Made by a program: the position numbers and the translations under genes. Of a stretch of DNA of 64,000 nucleotides, positions 46,628-55,487 are shown piece by piece. The stretch's first letter is position 1. The number at the start of each line of letters is the position of its first letter. The notes under the pieces were generated by a model. It was not told the origin of the DNA. It was given only the letters and a program-made list of their open reading frames with translations, and made no database searches. The stretch comes from Candidatus Fukatsuia symbiotica (GTDB lineage Bacteria; Pseudomonadota; Gammaproteobacteria; Enterobacterales; Enterobacteriaceae): the NCBI RefSeq assembly GCF_003122425.1, contig NZ_CP021659.1:1178001-1242000 (forward strand). Reading direction: 5' to 3'.

Positions 46628-48238
46628 ATGCCATTTGGAACGTTACCTATAAATCATGATACATATACTAGTCCTGAAGCTCTCCTAGATTCTCAACATC
46701 TACGACAGCTAAGAACAGCTCCTGGAGCTTTCGGGTTCAATTTAACTGACGCAAAACAAGCATCAGGCGTACATGTTAAGGAGACCCCTTGTCAAGGAAA
46801 AGAGGCCCCTTATCGAGAATGGATGAAAACTTCGCCTAACAATCCTGATGTTGTCGTTCATCCTAATGTAGATGCAGTGTCTATTAATCAATCTACATTA
46901 GCTCAACAGCATTCACGAACCAGTTCTTCAGGTACAAATGACGACCATCAATTCTTTCCGTATGAAACTCTATCCAAGGGAATGCCATGTTTTTCTCAGT
47001 CTTCTCAGAGGGGAGGTGCAAGTAATGATAGTGGTAATGGATAAGTTTCTTCTGTTTTAAAAACCAAGTTGACACACGTTTCCACTTTTACAGGTTCTCG
47101 CCATCATCCTTACAGGCAAGTTCACGAAAGCTACGGTAGTGGTAATCTCGATTTACCTAGAGCTCCTGATCCTGATGCGGAGCTTCCAGATTTGAGAAAT
47201 GATGTGTTTGATTTTTTTAGTAAGTTGGACACAGCAACAGATAGCAGTCCTTCGGCAAAGTTGCTACAGCCAGCCTCCCCCTCCTCCTCCTCTTTTTCTC
47301 AAAGATCGTTCCATGCTGATAGTGATCTTCACGCCGCTCCAGTAATGAAAAATCCAGTTTTTCCATCTACTATTCCACAACCTACGGTTCGAATGGCTGT
47401 AAGCACTGCTAATCTTAGCCTTTTACAGCAATTACCTTCGCAGTTTTCACAAACCGCGAATACAAGCACTACCACTACCGCTAGTACCCGTACCATCTTG
47501 GAGAAACCGAATAAATTAACTGCTGAAGATGAAAAGATAGTGGAGCAATTGTCACAGGAAGAATCAACACTAGATGTATCATGGGTAAAAACACTCGTGG
47601 TGTCTAATTCTAATCTAATTTTGATTATCAAAACAGCCCTGGAAAAAGTAAGAGATTGTAATAAAGAGAAAGGAAACGGTCATGAACTATTTAATGCCTC
47701 AGAGAACTTACACTTGCTGGTAGCAATAGTTTCTTATAACTGGGATAAATCAGTCACAGAAAAAAACTTATGTGTATCTCATCGCACTATAGAAAATTGG
47801 ATAAATAAGTTTAGACAATATAATAATATTAATTTACCTTTAAATACTCAGATAGCATCGACGAAAGAAATCTTAGATTTTATAAATCAAATTAATAAAA
47901 ATACTGGCCGCAAACCGTCTCTTCTTAGTAAGCGTATTTTAAACATATTTAATGCCTTAGATACAAACATTCAACAAAAAGTTTTAAAAGCTAGATTGAA
48001 ACAATGGAGTTCAGATAAAAGTCAGAGTAAGTCTATATTCCAGAATTTTTCGTGGAGAATTATGCATATTATTTATTGTGGTAATGCCTATTCTCAAGAA
48101 TATTCTGGTGTCTTTAATGCGTCTATTGATTTAGGTGTCCCGCGAAAGCAGGCAGCTACATTAGCTAAAGATCGGAAACTTTACATTGATGCAATGCAAT
48201 CGCATCTAAATCCTATTGACGACGGCACTCGAACGTGA
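46628..48238 (+). pseudogene. Effector-like protein gene with one in-frame stop
   Basis: One reading frame of 536 codons from ATG 46628 (MPFGTLPINHDTYTSPEALL) to 48238, interrupted only by TAA at 47042-47044. The first part is Ser/Thr/His-rich and low-complexity; the second (about residues 300-530) is helical, with CVSHRTIENWINKFRQYNN resembling a helix-turn-helix and LNIFNALDTNIQQKVLKARL. Low GC compared with neighbours. No signal peptide. It lies in the accessory slot of prophage B. The disordered N-terminus and folded C-terminus suit a secretion-system effector; this is a guess. Two shorter products could still be made. Confidence 0.6.
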
Positions 48239-48557
48239 TCTGTTTTAAATTTTTCAAAGTATAACTTGAGCATCTATATTAGAAATCAAGAGAATTAAGC
48301 AAGATTTTCAACTCGCAGACTTCATAAATCAAGCAAATAAAGTTTTTCAATATCATCCATAATAGTCTCGATCTTTAATGAAACAATCCAGCCATCTCTT
48401 TGTGGAGAGTTTTTATTTAAAAAATCGAATATTAGCGTTTTATCTATAATTTCTTATCCAAAATTCAGGTTAGATATTTAGATTCGATTGCCCTGACAAA
48501 ACTCCGACGCGACGGCGAAGGTCAAGGTTTTACAGCTGCTAGTTATCAATACATATA
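48239..48557. other. Intergenic region before IS630 element
   Basis: 319 bp without a gene. The last 70 bp (from about 48488) are the first half of the repeat unit found downstream of Q genes; the second half resumes at 49648, so the IS630 element split it. Confidence 0.55.
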
Positions 48558-49647
48558 CCCAAGTGAAATCAAGATGCAGGATTTAGCGCCTGGAAATTAT
48601 CGTTTAAGCGAGATACCAGAGAACTTGCCATTTGTGGTAGCTTCACTTCAAAGAAGTTTAAGATATCGTTCTTAAAACTCTGTTTAGATGGGTAATATCT
48701 ATTGTTTCGTGTTTGCTCATTCATCACCTTCCACAATCGCTCTATCGGGTTTAGATTCGGGCTATACGGCGGAAGGTAATGAAGCTGGATATTCAACGTA
48801 AGCGCGGCGTCTTGCACAAGCTGTGAACGGTGATAGCCTGCACCCTCGAGGATCACATGTGCCGTTGTCGTGATGGGATAATGCGCGCGAATGGCAGACA
48901 GGAAGTGAACCACATTTTCGCTGTTAATCGTCTCATCATCACGGATTATGGGGTTAGCCACATTCTGGATGTTCAAGGCTCCCATGATATTCAACCGCGT
49001 TCTGCTCCCGGTAGTCTCTATCGTTTTATCCTGGCCTTTTCGTATCCAGCCGTAGCTTATTTTGGTGGCTTGTGTCGGATGAACGGCATCAATAAACAGT
49101 ATGGGGTCATTACCCGCGGCGTCTTTCAATTCGCTGTAGGTCTTTATAAATTGCTGCTGTTTCTCAACGGCAAATTTATGCGGAACACCTTTCGGCTTTT
49201 TATAGCTAAAGCCATGCTGCTTCAACCCTTTATACAGACCTGATACGGTAAAGGTGATGTTCCAGCGTCCCGCGATATAGGCCACAATTTGGTGATTGTG
49301 GTGGTAGAGCGGCTGGGTGAGATGTTCAACCAGCGACGTGGTCTGTTCCGCATTGAGATAGCCATCGGAGCCGCCATTTTCAGGCTTGAGCTTGTTGAGT
49401 TTATGATAGTCTGTAAGGTGGCGCCGCACCGTGGTTTCATTAATGAGCTGTGAGTGAGCAATCATAGGGGGAGTCCAGCCGTCTGCGGACAACAAAACAC
49501 ACCGGATCCTGTCACAGACACGGCGGTCATGGCTTTGACGATGTTGGGCTTCGAGGGTAATTTTCTGGTCAGCAGTCAGCTCTATTTTCATGGCTATGAG
49601 CATGATCCTTATCGACTTCAAAATCAAGCATCTTCATTGATCACGGG
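48558..49647 (-). mobile_element. IS630-family insertion sequence, complete
   Basis: 1090 bp flanked by TA on both sides (48556-48557, 49648-49649). Terminal inverted repeats: CCCAAGTGAAATCAAGATGC on the left and, inverted, CCCGTGATCAATGAAGATGC on the right. TA duplication is the IS630 hallmark. Inserted between the Q gene and the effector-like gene of prophage B. Confidence 0.88.
48569..49591 (-). CDS. IS630-family transposase with altered catalytic residue
   Basis: 340 residues from ATG 49591 (MKIELTADQKITLEAQHRQS). N-terminal helix-turn-helix pair, then DDE domain: LFIDAVHPTQATKISYGW (first Asp), VILEGAGYHRSQLV, where the second catalytic Asp is expected but Glu is present (usual LDGAGYHRS), and LPPYSPNLNPIERLWKVMNE (final Glu). 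The frame is intact. The Asp-to-Glu change may inactivate it. Confidence 0.92.
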   Translation of the reverse strand: MKIELTADQKITLEAQHRQSHDRRVCDRIRCVLLSADGWTPPMIAHSQLINETTVRRHLTDYHKLNKLKPENGGSDGYLNAEQTTSLVEHLTQPLYHHNHQIVAYIAGRWNITFTVSGLYKGLKQHGFSYKKPKGVPHKFAVEKQQQFIKTYSELKDAAGNDPILFIDAVHPTQATKISYGWIRKGQDKTIETTGSRTRLNIMGALNIQNVANPIIRDDETINSENVVHFLSAIRAHYPITTTAHVILEGAGYHRSQLVQDAALTLNIQLHYLPPYSPNLNPIERLWKVMNEQTRNNRYYPSKQSFKNDILNFFEVKLPQMASSLVSRLNDNFQALNPAS

Positions 49648-49706
49648 TATAGACACGGCAGGATATCCTGCAATCATTGCTCATTTGCTCTTTTCAGTCA
49701 ATAGCA

Positions 49707-50195
49707 TTACGCCACTTTTTTAATTTTACCGACACGTTTGCGACATTTAAACGCCTGTTCTATAGAATTATGAAGTAGATACAGACTTTCCTCTAGTATC
49801 TGGTCGACTTCTCTACGACAGGTAGCGAGTGAAGGCTTTTTAAATCGGTTGCCTCCTCGTGTGCTGATATTGCGAGGCATGGCGACTTTCTGACTATAAG
49901 CCGCTATCGAATAGCGGGAAAGGCGTTGTACGTAGTAACTGAGCAGGATGCCAAAAGCCTGGTTATCCACAGGTATCACCGTATCCACCACCCGAGAAAT
50001 CAACAACCCGTCATCATCATTACACATTGGCCTGGTAGGACTTTCTTGTGGCTTTTTTGTCGCCATACAGTGGGCGATGAGGCTGCTCTGTGGCTTCTCC
50101 AATCGACCGCTGTATACCCAGGCTCCCCAGCATTCCAACCAGCTGTTAACCCAGTGATACTGCTCATTATTGAGCCTAAGTTGTGTGACGTTCAT
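49707..50195 (-). CDS. Late antiterminator Q-like protein (DUF1133), prophage B
   Basis: 162 residues, MNVTQLRLNNEQYHWVNSWLECWGAWVYSG, basic block MPRNISTRGGNRFKKPSLATCRREVD, ending GKIKKVA. Complete, unlike the copy in C. Start overlaps the rusA stop. Lies on the strand opposite to cro and ymfL of prophage B because the segment between the MITEs is inverted. Confidence 0.75.
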   Translation of the reverse strand: MNVTQLRLNNEQYHWVNSWLECWGAWVYSGRLEKPQSSLIAHCMATKKPQESPTRPMCNDDDGLLISRVVDTVIPVDNQAFGILLSYYVQRLSRYSIAAYSQKVAMPRNISTRGGNRFKKPSLATCRREVDQILEESLYLLHNSIEQAFKCRKRVGKIKKVA

Positions 50196-50339
50196 GCTGC
50201 CTCCTGTTCCGTTATGATTATTTCCATCCTGCCGCCTTTTACCTGTTCACCCCGAATGATGTGCAGGTCATCAATCACACTGTCATCGGCAATCATGCCC
50301 GCGTGTACCAAGGCATCCAACGGTGCCTTTAGTAGATTA
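50192..50339 (-). pseudogene. rusA 3' fragment, cut by IS5-family element
   Basis: The last about 48 codons of RusA (NLLKAPLDALVHAGMIADDSVIDDLHIIRGEQV...) match 52564-52926; homology stops at 50339, where the IS begins. Two of the three catalytic aspartates (D70, D72) are lost. Confidence 0.88.
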
Positions 50340-51206
50340 GACCTCTTCGGAAACTCTGATTTATCTAATTTCCATGTTATAAATTGCTGCAATCAGATTA
50401 AATCGTAATCCAAAACGTTTTCGCCTGTTTCGATAACGATCTGATACGATTTTAAATCGTTTAATCATACCAAGGACATTTTCGTTTAATACACGCTGGC
50501 TTGATAACTCACGATTGTTGCGTTTATCTTCTTTTGTTAAGGGATTTTTCTTTGTCTTTTTCTTAGGCAACGCCGAGTTTGAATGGATCTTGCCAAGCCC
50601 TTGGTAACCTGTATCTGTCACTGTTTTGATTTCAGGATGTATTCGCACGCCAGACTCTTTGAACAACCTAAAATCATGACGCCTCCCATGAGTAAAGCTT
50701 GTACAGATGACTGCTTTGCTTTTTTTATCGACGATCACTTGGGTTTTTAAGGTGGGTCGTTTCTTTTTTCCTGAGTAAAACTGCTTTTGTTTTTTTGGGG
50801 ACGTTCAATCGGCGTTTCTGTGGCATCAATAAGAACGAGCTCATACTCCCTATCACTTTTTAATAAAGCTTTGCGTCCAGAGAGTGCAAAATCAGGATGC
50901 TTTATTAGCGTATTTTCTATCCATTTAATCGTTTCATAGCAGGTGCTCTCACTCACCCCATCGCTTCGGCTAACATGAAAATAAGTGCGATATTCCCGTA
51001 GATACTCAAGGGCCATTAATAAGCGATCTTCTAAACCCAGCTTGGGTTTACGACCTCCTTTCCCTTGCTTACATTTATCTGCTTCATTCAATATCTTTAT
51101 CACCTTTTCAAATGTACTGCGTTTAACTCCGGTTAAGCGCCGAAATTTTTCCTCTTCCAATACCTTTATTTGTTCATATTTCATGGGGGCTCCTTGTTCA
51201 GGAGAT
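50340..51206 (-). mobile_element. IS5-family insertion sequence (two-frame transposase)
   Basis: Left boundary fixed by comparison with intact rusA (homology ends after AGATTA at 50334-50339). The right boundary is estimated near 51206 from a weakly inverted end (GACCTCTTCGGAA on the left; AATCTCCTGAACAA on the right strand). Roughly 870 bp, a usual size for the group. Confidence 0.75.
50361..51184 (-). CDS. IS5-family transposase in two frames joined at an A7 run
   Basis: First frame 51184-50747 (MKYEQIKVLEEEKFRRLTGVK..., helix-turn-helix, then LVLIDATETPIERPQ with the first catalytic Asp). The second frame, open before 50738, continues KQFYSGKKKRPTLKTQVIVDKK..., VTDTGYQGLGKI (second Asp) and RVLNENVLGMIKRFKIVSDRYRNRRKRFGLRFNLIAAIYN (Glu region). 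The switch point is A7 (T7 at 50790-50796 given strand), a typical programmed -1 slippage site in IS5 relatives. All DDE residues are present, so it may be active. Confidence 0.85.
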
Positions 51207-51232
51207 TTTTACCAACATTCCTACATGAATGC

Positions 51233-51336
51233 TATAGCAGGCGCCGTATCAGTTGATTATGAAAATCAGAAATAACATATTGATATTAATTAATATTTAT
51301 TAACAAAAGTGATCACGTTACATGGCGCCTACTATA
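51233..51336 (-). repeat. 104-bp MITE, copy 2 (inverted)
   Basis: Inverted relative to copy 1 at 45454-45557; ends TATAGCAGGCGCC and GGCGCCTACTATA. Its right side abuts the lysis leader block of prophage C (CCGTTTCCCGCTAGGGGTCG), whose holin and endolysin are missing. Confidence 0.85.
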
Positions 51337-51596
51337 CCGTTTCCCGCTAGGGGTCGGATGTTGTGTCGTAGAAATAGTGCCGCATTCTTACCTCTTAAAA
51401 AATATGAACACTGATGGGTAATGGGAATAGACGCTAAAAATGAAAAAGGCCACACGATGTGTAGCCTTTGAAATAAAGAGTAATAACTGACAAGAAAAAT
51501 TAAAAAGGAAAATAACCATTATTTTAACTAGACTTAATGAGTGACAAAAAGTCAGCGCGTATCAAATAACATCGATTTGAAATATGAGGTAATCAA
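51337..51596 (+). promoter_or_regulatory. Lysis leader remnant and conserved peptide promoter block, prophage C
   Basis: Starts with the CCGTTTCCCGCTAGGGGTCG block that elsewhere precedes holin. Then comes GAAAAAGGCCACACGATGTG (near 51440) and, from 51504 to 51585, the block shared with 23896-23975: AAAGGAAAATAAC, ATTATT, CTTAATGAG, TATCAAAT. Confidence 0.6.
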
Positions 51597-51869
51597 GTGA
51601 AAAAGATAAATATTTTTTTGAAGATATTACTCATTTTATTATTGCCAACATCTGTTTGGGCTTCTGCTACTGATAATTTTATTAGTTGTAAGATTCAGTG
51701 GAAACATAAATACATGGGGATCTCACCAGTGCCAGTATGTACCGAACAACAAGCGCCTACACAGAAAGCAATGCTTTCTGATACAGAAATGTCGTCTTCT
51801 GTGTCAATAAACGAGAAATTACGCAGAGAGGAGTTACGGCGATTAAGAAAAATAACGCTTTTTTTGTAG
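51597..51869 (+). CDS. Small secreted peptide, Cys-x3-Trp-x12-Cys family (copy 3)
   Basis: 90 residues with GTG start 51597; GAGG lies 7 bp upstream. Signal peptide MKKINIFLKILLILLLPTSVWA; the mature part SATDNFIS begins with CKIQW, then 12 residues, then CTEQ. The tail is helical and charged (INEKLRREELRRLRKI). Same spacing as copy 1 (CQELW-x12-C) and the same upstream block, in the same slot of a different prophage. Function unknown. Confidence 0.65.
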   Translation: MKKINIFLKILLILLLPTSVWASATDNFISCKIQWKHKYMGISPVPVCTEQQAPTQKAMLSDTEMSSSVSINEKLRREELRRLRKITLFL

Positions 51870-52079
51870 CGGTATGACTTGAGAAAACCCCTTCTTATCT
51901 ATTTTTGACTGCTCTTACTTCTTTGGGCTGGTTGTAACCCCAGATATCTTTTTCATCAAATCAATAATACAAAAACCTCCACGGCGGGGATCAGGGTTTT
52001 GCGGTTGCTCGTTATCGAAACACAGACACGGCAAGATACCCTGTAATCATTGCTCATTTGCGCTTTTCAGTCAACAAAA

Positions 52080-52567
52080 TTACGCCACTTTTTTAATTTT
52101 ACCAACACGTTTACGACATTTAAACGCCTGTTCTATAGAAGTATGAAGTAGATACAGACTTTCCTCTAGTATCTGATCGACTTCTCTACGACAGGTAGCC
52201 AGTGAGGGGTTTTAAAGCGGTTGCCTCCTCGTGTGCTGATATTACGAGGGATGGCGACTTTCTGACTATAAGCCGCTATCGAATAGCGGGAAAGGCGCTG
52301 CACGTAGTAACTGAGCAGGATGCCAAAGGCCTGGTTATCCACCGGTATCACCGTATCCACGACCCGAGAAATCAACAACCCGTCATCATCATTACACATT
52401 GGCCTGGTAGGATTTTCTTGCTGCTTTTTTGTCGCCATACAGTGGGCGATGAGGCTGCTCTGTGGCTTCTCCAATCGACCGCTGTATACCCAGGCTCCCC
52501 AGCGTTCCAACCAGCTGTTAACCCAGTGATACTGCTCATTATTGAGCCTAAGTGGTGCGACGTTCAT
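52080..52567 (-). pseudogene. Q-like antiterminator (DUF1133), frameshifted, prophage C
   Basis: Start MNVAPLRLNNEQYHW at ATG 52567. It matches the B copy up to TRGGNRFK and then shifts frame at 52213-52220 (GGGGTTTTAAA where B has GGCTTTTTAAA). The original C-terminus ending GKIKKVA is readable in another frame to 52080. Last 27 percent lost. Confidence 0.8.
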
Positions 52568-52926
52568 GCTGCCTCCTGTTCCGTTATGATTATCTCCCTC
52601 CTGCCGCCTTGCACCTGTTCACCCCGAATGATGTGCAGGTCATCAATCACACTGTCATCGGCAATCATGCCCGCGTGTACCAAGGCATCCAACGGTGCCT
52701 TTAGCAGATTATCTAAATCGCGTTTCCTGCGGTCTGGGACATGAACTCGTACCTTGACACGAAGTTTGCTTTTTAGGCACAGGGTAAGCCCCTTACGTGC
52801 AATTAACGCAATAACCTCGGTACGGTACTGCCTGCCCTGTTTGCTGATGTAATGTCGGCCTCTGGCATGTCGCCAATAGGTATTCACTGTCGGCGGGTAA
52901 GGCAGCACTATTCGATATTCATTCAT
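52564..52926 (-). CDS. rusA: RusA Holliday junction resolvase, prophage C
   Basis: 120 residues, the E. coli RusA length. Asp70 and Asp72 (PDRRKRDLDN) and Asp91 (MIADDS) stand at the positions known to be catalytic in E. coli RusA; PYPPTVNTYWRH is the family N-terminus. Cuts four-way junctions, and could act on recombination intermediates made by this prophage. Overlaps the Q start (ATGA). Confidence 0.94.
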   Translation of the reverse strand: MNEYRIVLPYPPTVNTYWRHARGRHYISKQGRQYRTEVIALIARKGLTLCLKSKLRVKVRVHVPDRRKRDLDNLLKAPLDALVHAGMIADDSVIDDLHIIRGEQVQGGRREIIITEQEAA

Positions 52927-52962
52927 GTTTCATCTGTCTCTACTGGCGCCGGTTGATTTTTG

Positions 52963-53835
52963 TTACACGGCTCTGGCTCGATAACTCTCCCAGGTAAACG
53001 CCAAGGTACAACCGCCACCTTCGTTCATTCTGTCCAGTACTCGCTCACCGAGGTAAGTCGTTAAGTCTTCTTTCGGCAAATTGCTCAGCAGCAGCGTCGG
53101 TTTCATGTTTTCATAGCGGGTGTTGATGATTTCAAATAAAATCAGCTTTTCCGCCTCACTGCCAAACTGCACACCGATTTCATCGATAATCAACATGTCG
53201 ACACCGGTGTAGTGCTTAATCACCTCGGATTCGGTTTGGGTGGCGTCTTTCGCCCAGGTGCTCTTGACCTCTCGAGTAATACGTAGCGCGGATGTCAGAA
53301 CAACCGAGGCGTGGTGTGTCGTAATGATGTGTTTAGCAATCGCAACCGCCAGATGATTTTTTCCTGTCCCGGGTTTGCCGCACATCACCAACCCACCGCC
53401 TTGCGCTAAACGCTCATGCCATTTTTGTGCATAGGCCTGGCATACCTTCTGGCAACGCAAGGATTCAGCATTAATCGGCTGATAAGACTCAAAACTGGCA
53501 GTGGTAAAGCGCGCAGGGATACCCGTCTGGCTCAGCAAATTTTTAATCAATTGGGCCTGATTTCGCTGCTGGTCTGAGGCGATATTCTTTTTCAATACGG
53601 TGATTTTTTCGTGTAAACACGCCGGACAGTCCGTTTTCTGTTGCACGTTGGCAAAGCCCTGCAGGGTTCGACAGCGTTGTTCAAAAGCCCCGTGTTGTGG
53701 GCAGAGGACCTCTGCTACATCAACCCGAACCCCTGCTATTTCCTTCAGCGGGGCACGGGCACTTTTCAACCGGTCTTCAAGAAAAGTGAGGTCTTGCTGC
53801 TGACGCGAATTTTCTATTTTTTCAATGACATTCAT
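52963..53835 (-). CDS. DnaC-like replicative helicase loader, prophage C
   Basis: 290 residues from ATG 53835. AAA+ ATPase: Walker A GKPGTGKNHLA (the same Asn variant as E. coli DnaC), Walker B MLIIDEIGVQ, arginine-finger region LGERVLDRMNEGGG and FTWESYRAR at the end. The N-terminal part has four cysteines (CPQHG...CPAC) that may bind zinc, as in phage DnaC-type loaders. It loads host DnaB at the prophage origin. Follows the initiator gene by 4 bp. Confidence 0.9.
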   Translation of the reverse strand: MNVIEKIENSRQQQDLTFLEDRLKSARAPLKEIAGVRVDVAEVLCPQHGAFEQRCRTLQGFANVQQKTDCPACLHEKITVLKKNIASDQQRNQAQLIKNLLSQTGIPARFTTASFESYQPINAESLRCQKVCQAYAQKWHERLAQGGGLVMCGKPGTGKNHLAVAIAKHIITTHHASVVLTSALRITREVKSTWAKDATQTESEVIKHYTGVDMLIIDEIGVQFGSEAEKLILFEIINTRYENMKPTLLLSNLPKEDLTTYLGERVLDRMNEGGGCTLAFTWESYRARAV

Positions 53836-53839
53836 CACA

Positions 53840-54718
53840 TTACCCTTCCATCCACGCCGGAAATACCGTGGTGCCGTAGTCTTTTTTGGCGAAGCGGTCG
53901 CCAGAAACCCGTTTGAAGGTGGTGCCATCCACTGCCCGTTTGTTCTGGTAATTCAGTTTCTGACTGGCGGTGCAAAACCAGCTTTTAGGCGTGTCGTGAC
54001 GAAACTCTAAATCCAATCGTGTCAGCTCGTAGACCAAGTCCAAATGCGGGAATAGCGTTTGCCAGCTGTCGAAATCTTGCGGGGTCAGGCGGATTATCTT
54101 CCCTTCGAAGGCGTAACGGCTCGCTAGGCTGGTCTGAGTGTCAACGTGAGGGGAATTACGCTGAGCAGGAAAACAGTCAGGGTGGGGGATGGGGTCTTCT
54201 CGCTTGGCAGGACACTCATCGACTTTGATTGCACAAATTTTGCTCGCAGTTGGGGTGTTAGGTTCTATGACAGGTTCTATGACTGGTTCAAAAGAATGAC
54301 TGATTCTGGGTGTTCCTGATTCACCCCTTCCTGGTGTTCCAGATGCGCTACCCCGTGTGCCAGATACTCCACCCAGCGTTCTTGATTCACCAGGAGGTGA
54401 ACCTGTATCCTCCCCGGGTGACTTATTTTCACCCTTCACTTTTGGGGCATTGTTTAACGTCAAATGATAAACATTCGATTTATTCACGCCCTGCTCATTT
54501 TTACGATATTCAATCCACAGCAAGCCGTCTACTGCCAACTGGTGAAGATGTTTTTGTACCGAGCGATCTGTCATTTCACACTGATGAGCGATATAGGGCA
54601 CTGACGGCCAGCATTCGCCTTGGTCGTTGGCATTATCAGCCAATTTGAGTAAAATCAGTTTTCTCAGCGGATTCCCCACTTTGATACTCATGGCGTGTGT
54701 CATTAATTTCATACTCAT
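53840..54718 (-). CDS. Replication initiator with helix-turn-helix, prophage C
   Basis: 292 residues. N-terminal winged helix (PLRKLILLKLADNANDQGECWPSVPYIAHQCEMTDRSVQKHLHQLAVDGLL) of phage replisome organisers. The middle (residues about 110-140) holds the 7-8-residue repeats ESRTLGG, VSGTRGS, ASGTPGRG, ESGTPRIS, which are the translation of DNA iterons. The C-terminal domain (ALTPQDFDSW-like, FRHDTPKSWFCTASQ) is DnaT/primosome-like. Different from the A initiator. Confidence 0.85.
   Translation of the reverse strand: MSMKLMTHAMSIKVGNPLRKLILLKLADNANDQGECWPSVPYIAHQCEMTDRSVQKHLHQLAVDGLLWIEYRKNEQGVNKSNVYHLTLNNAPKVKGENKSPGEDTGSPPGESRTLGGVSGTRGSASGTPGRGESGTPRISHSFEPVIEPVIEPNTPTASKICAIKVDECPAKREDPIPHPDCFPAQRNSPHVDTQTSLASRYAFEGKIIRLTPQDFDSWQTLFPHLDLVYELTRLDLEFRHDTPKSWFCTASQKLNYQNKRAVDGTTFKRVSGDRFAKKDYGTTVFPAWMEG
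54310..54390. repeat. Iteron array, candidate replication origin of prophage C
   Basis: Units of type GTGTTCCTGATTCACC start at 54310, 54334, 54355 and 54376 (spacing 24, 21, 21 bp, all multiples of three). The variable parts are GTGTTCC, GTGTTCC, GTGTGCC, GCGTTCT. Inside the initiator gene, as in prophage A but with an unrelated sequence. Confidence 0.65.
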
Positions 54719-54728
54719 TGTCTATTCC

Positions 54729-55433
54729 CTATGCCGCGTTTGTGATCGTTTTCAATAAGCCTGCTTCACATAGCTTTTTTGTTAGCCACGCTTGGCCCTT
54801 GCCGGTCAGTAGCGGGGTGAAGGTGATTTTCATCCCGTGCTCCGTCTCGATGGGCGTTTCTCTGAAGGTGAAATAGTCCCGCTCCAGGTACTCCTGTCGA
54901 GGCACATTTCTGCGAGAAGGAATACCCATTAGCACGTGATTTTTGCGTAACCAAACAAACAATTTGTTGGGACGAAGGCCCATCAGCTTGGCAAAATTGC
55001 CCACCAGAATGCCACTGGCTTCGCTCACACGGTCGGCGAAATCTATCTTAGGGGCAGCCCGTGCTAACGGGTTTTCTAGCCGTTGGCGTCGCTCAACCTC
55101 TTGCGTTAATGTTTTCAAGGCTGATAAATAATCGACCGGTAAAAACGAGTAGGCCGCTTTCTCTTCCAGTTGCTGCCAACGATCGACTACGCGGGCGGTA
55201 AATTCAGGGGAGAGTTGGGCGACCACCACATAGCTATCACGTTTACCTACCCTGTATTCAAAAACGTATTGGTCTGATTGATTTTTAACCTCCTCCATTG
55301 GAGGAAGTCTGATAATCCCCTTTTCAACCAAGCGCTCAATGGCTCTTTTCACATTGTCGTGACGAGACTCCACTAAATCGGCTATCTCTCGACTCCCCAT
55401 GCTGGGGTTGACTGCGTTTGATAATGGGTTCAT
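54729..55433 (-). CDS. Rha-family regulator with KilAC/ANT C-terminal domain, prophage C
   Basis: 234 residues from ATG 55433 (GGAG 5 bp upstream). The N-terminal Rha domain (MGSREIADLVESRHDNVKRAIERLVEKG, YVVVAQLSPEFTARVVDRW) is followed by a KilAC-type domain (GNFAKLMGLRPNKLFVWLRKNHVL, TGKGQAWLTKKL). Rha-type proteins interfere with phage growth under some host conditions, and KilAC domains occur in antirepressors. Complete reference for the truncated copy in B. Confidence 0.85.
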   Translation of the reverse strand: MNPLSNAVNPSMGSREIADLVESRHDNVKRAIERLVEKGIIRLPPMEEVKNQSDQYVFEYRVGKRDSYVVVAQLSPEFTARVVDRWQQLEEKAAYSFLPVDYLSALKTLTQEVERRQRLENPLARAAPKIDFADRVSEASGILVGNFAKLMGLRPNKLFVWLRKNHVLMGIPSRRNVPRQEYLERDYFTFRETPIETEHGMKITFTPLLTGKGQAWLTKKLCEAGLLKTITNAA

Positions 55434-55487
55434 CATCACTCCGTGTGTTTGTGTAGGGCGACTGCCTGGTCCGCAGTCGCGGTGTTT

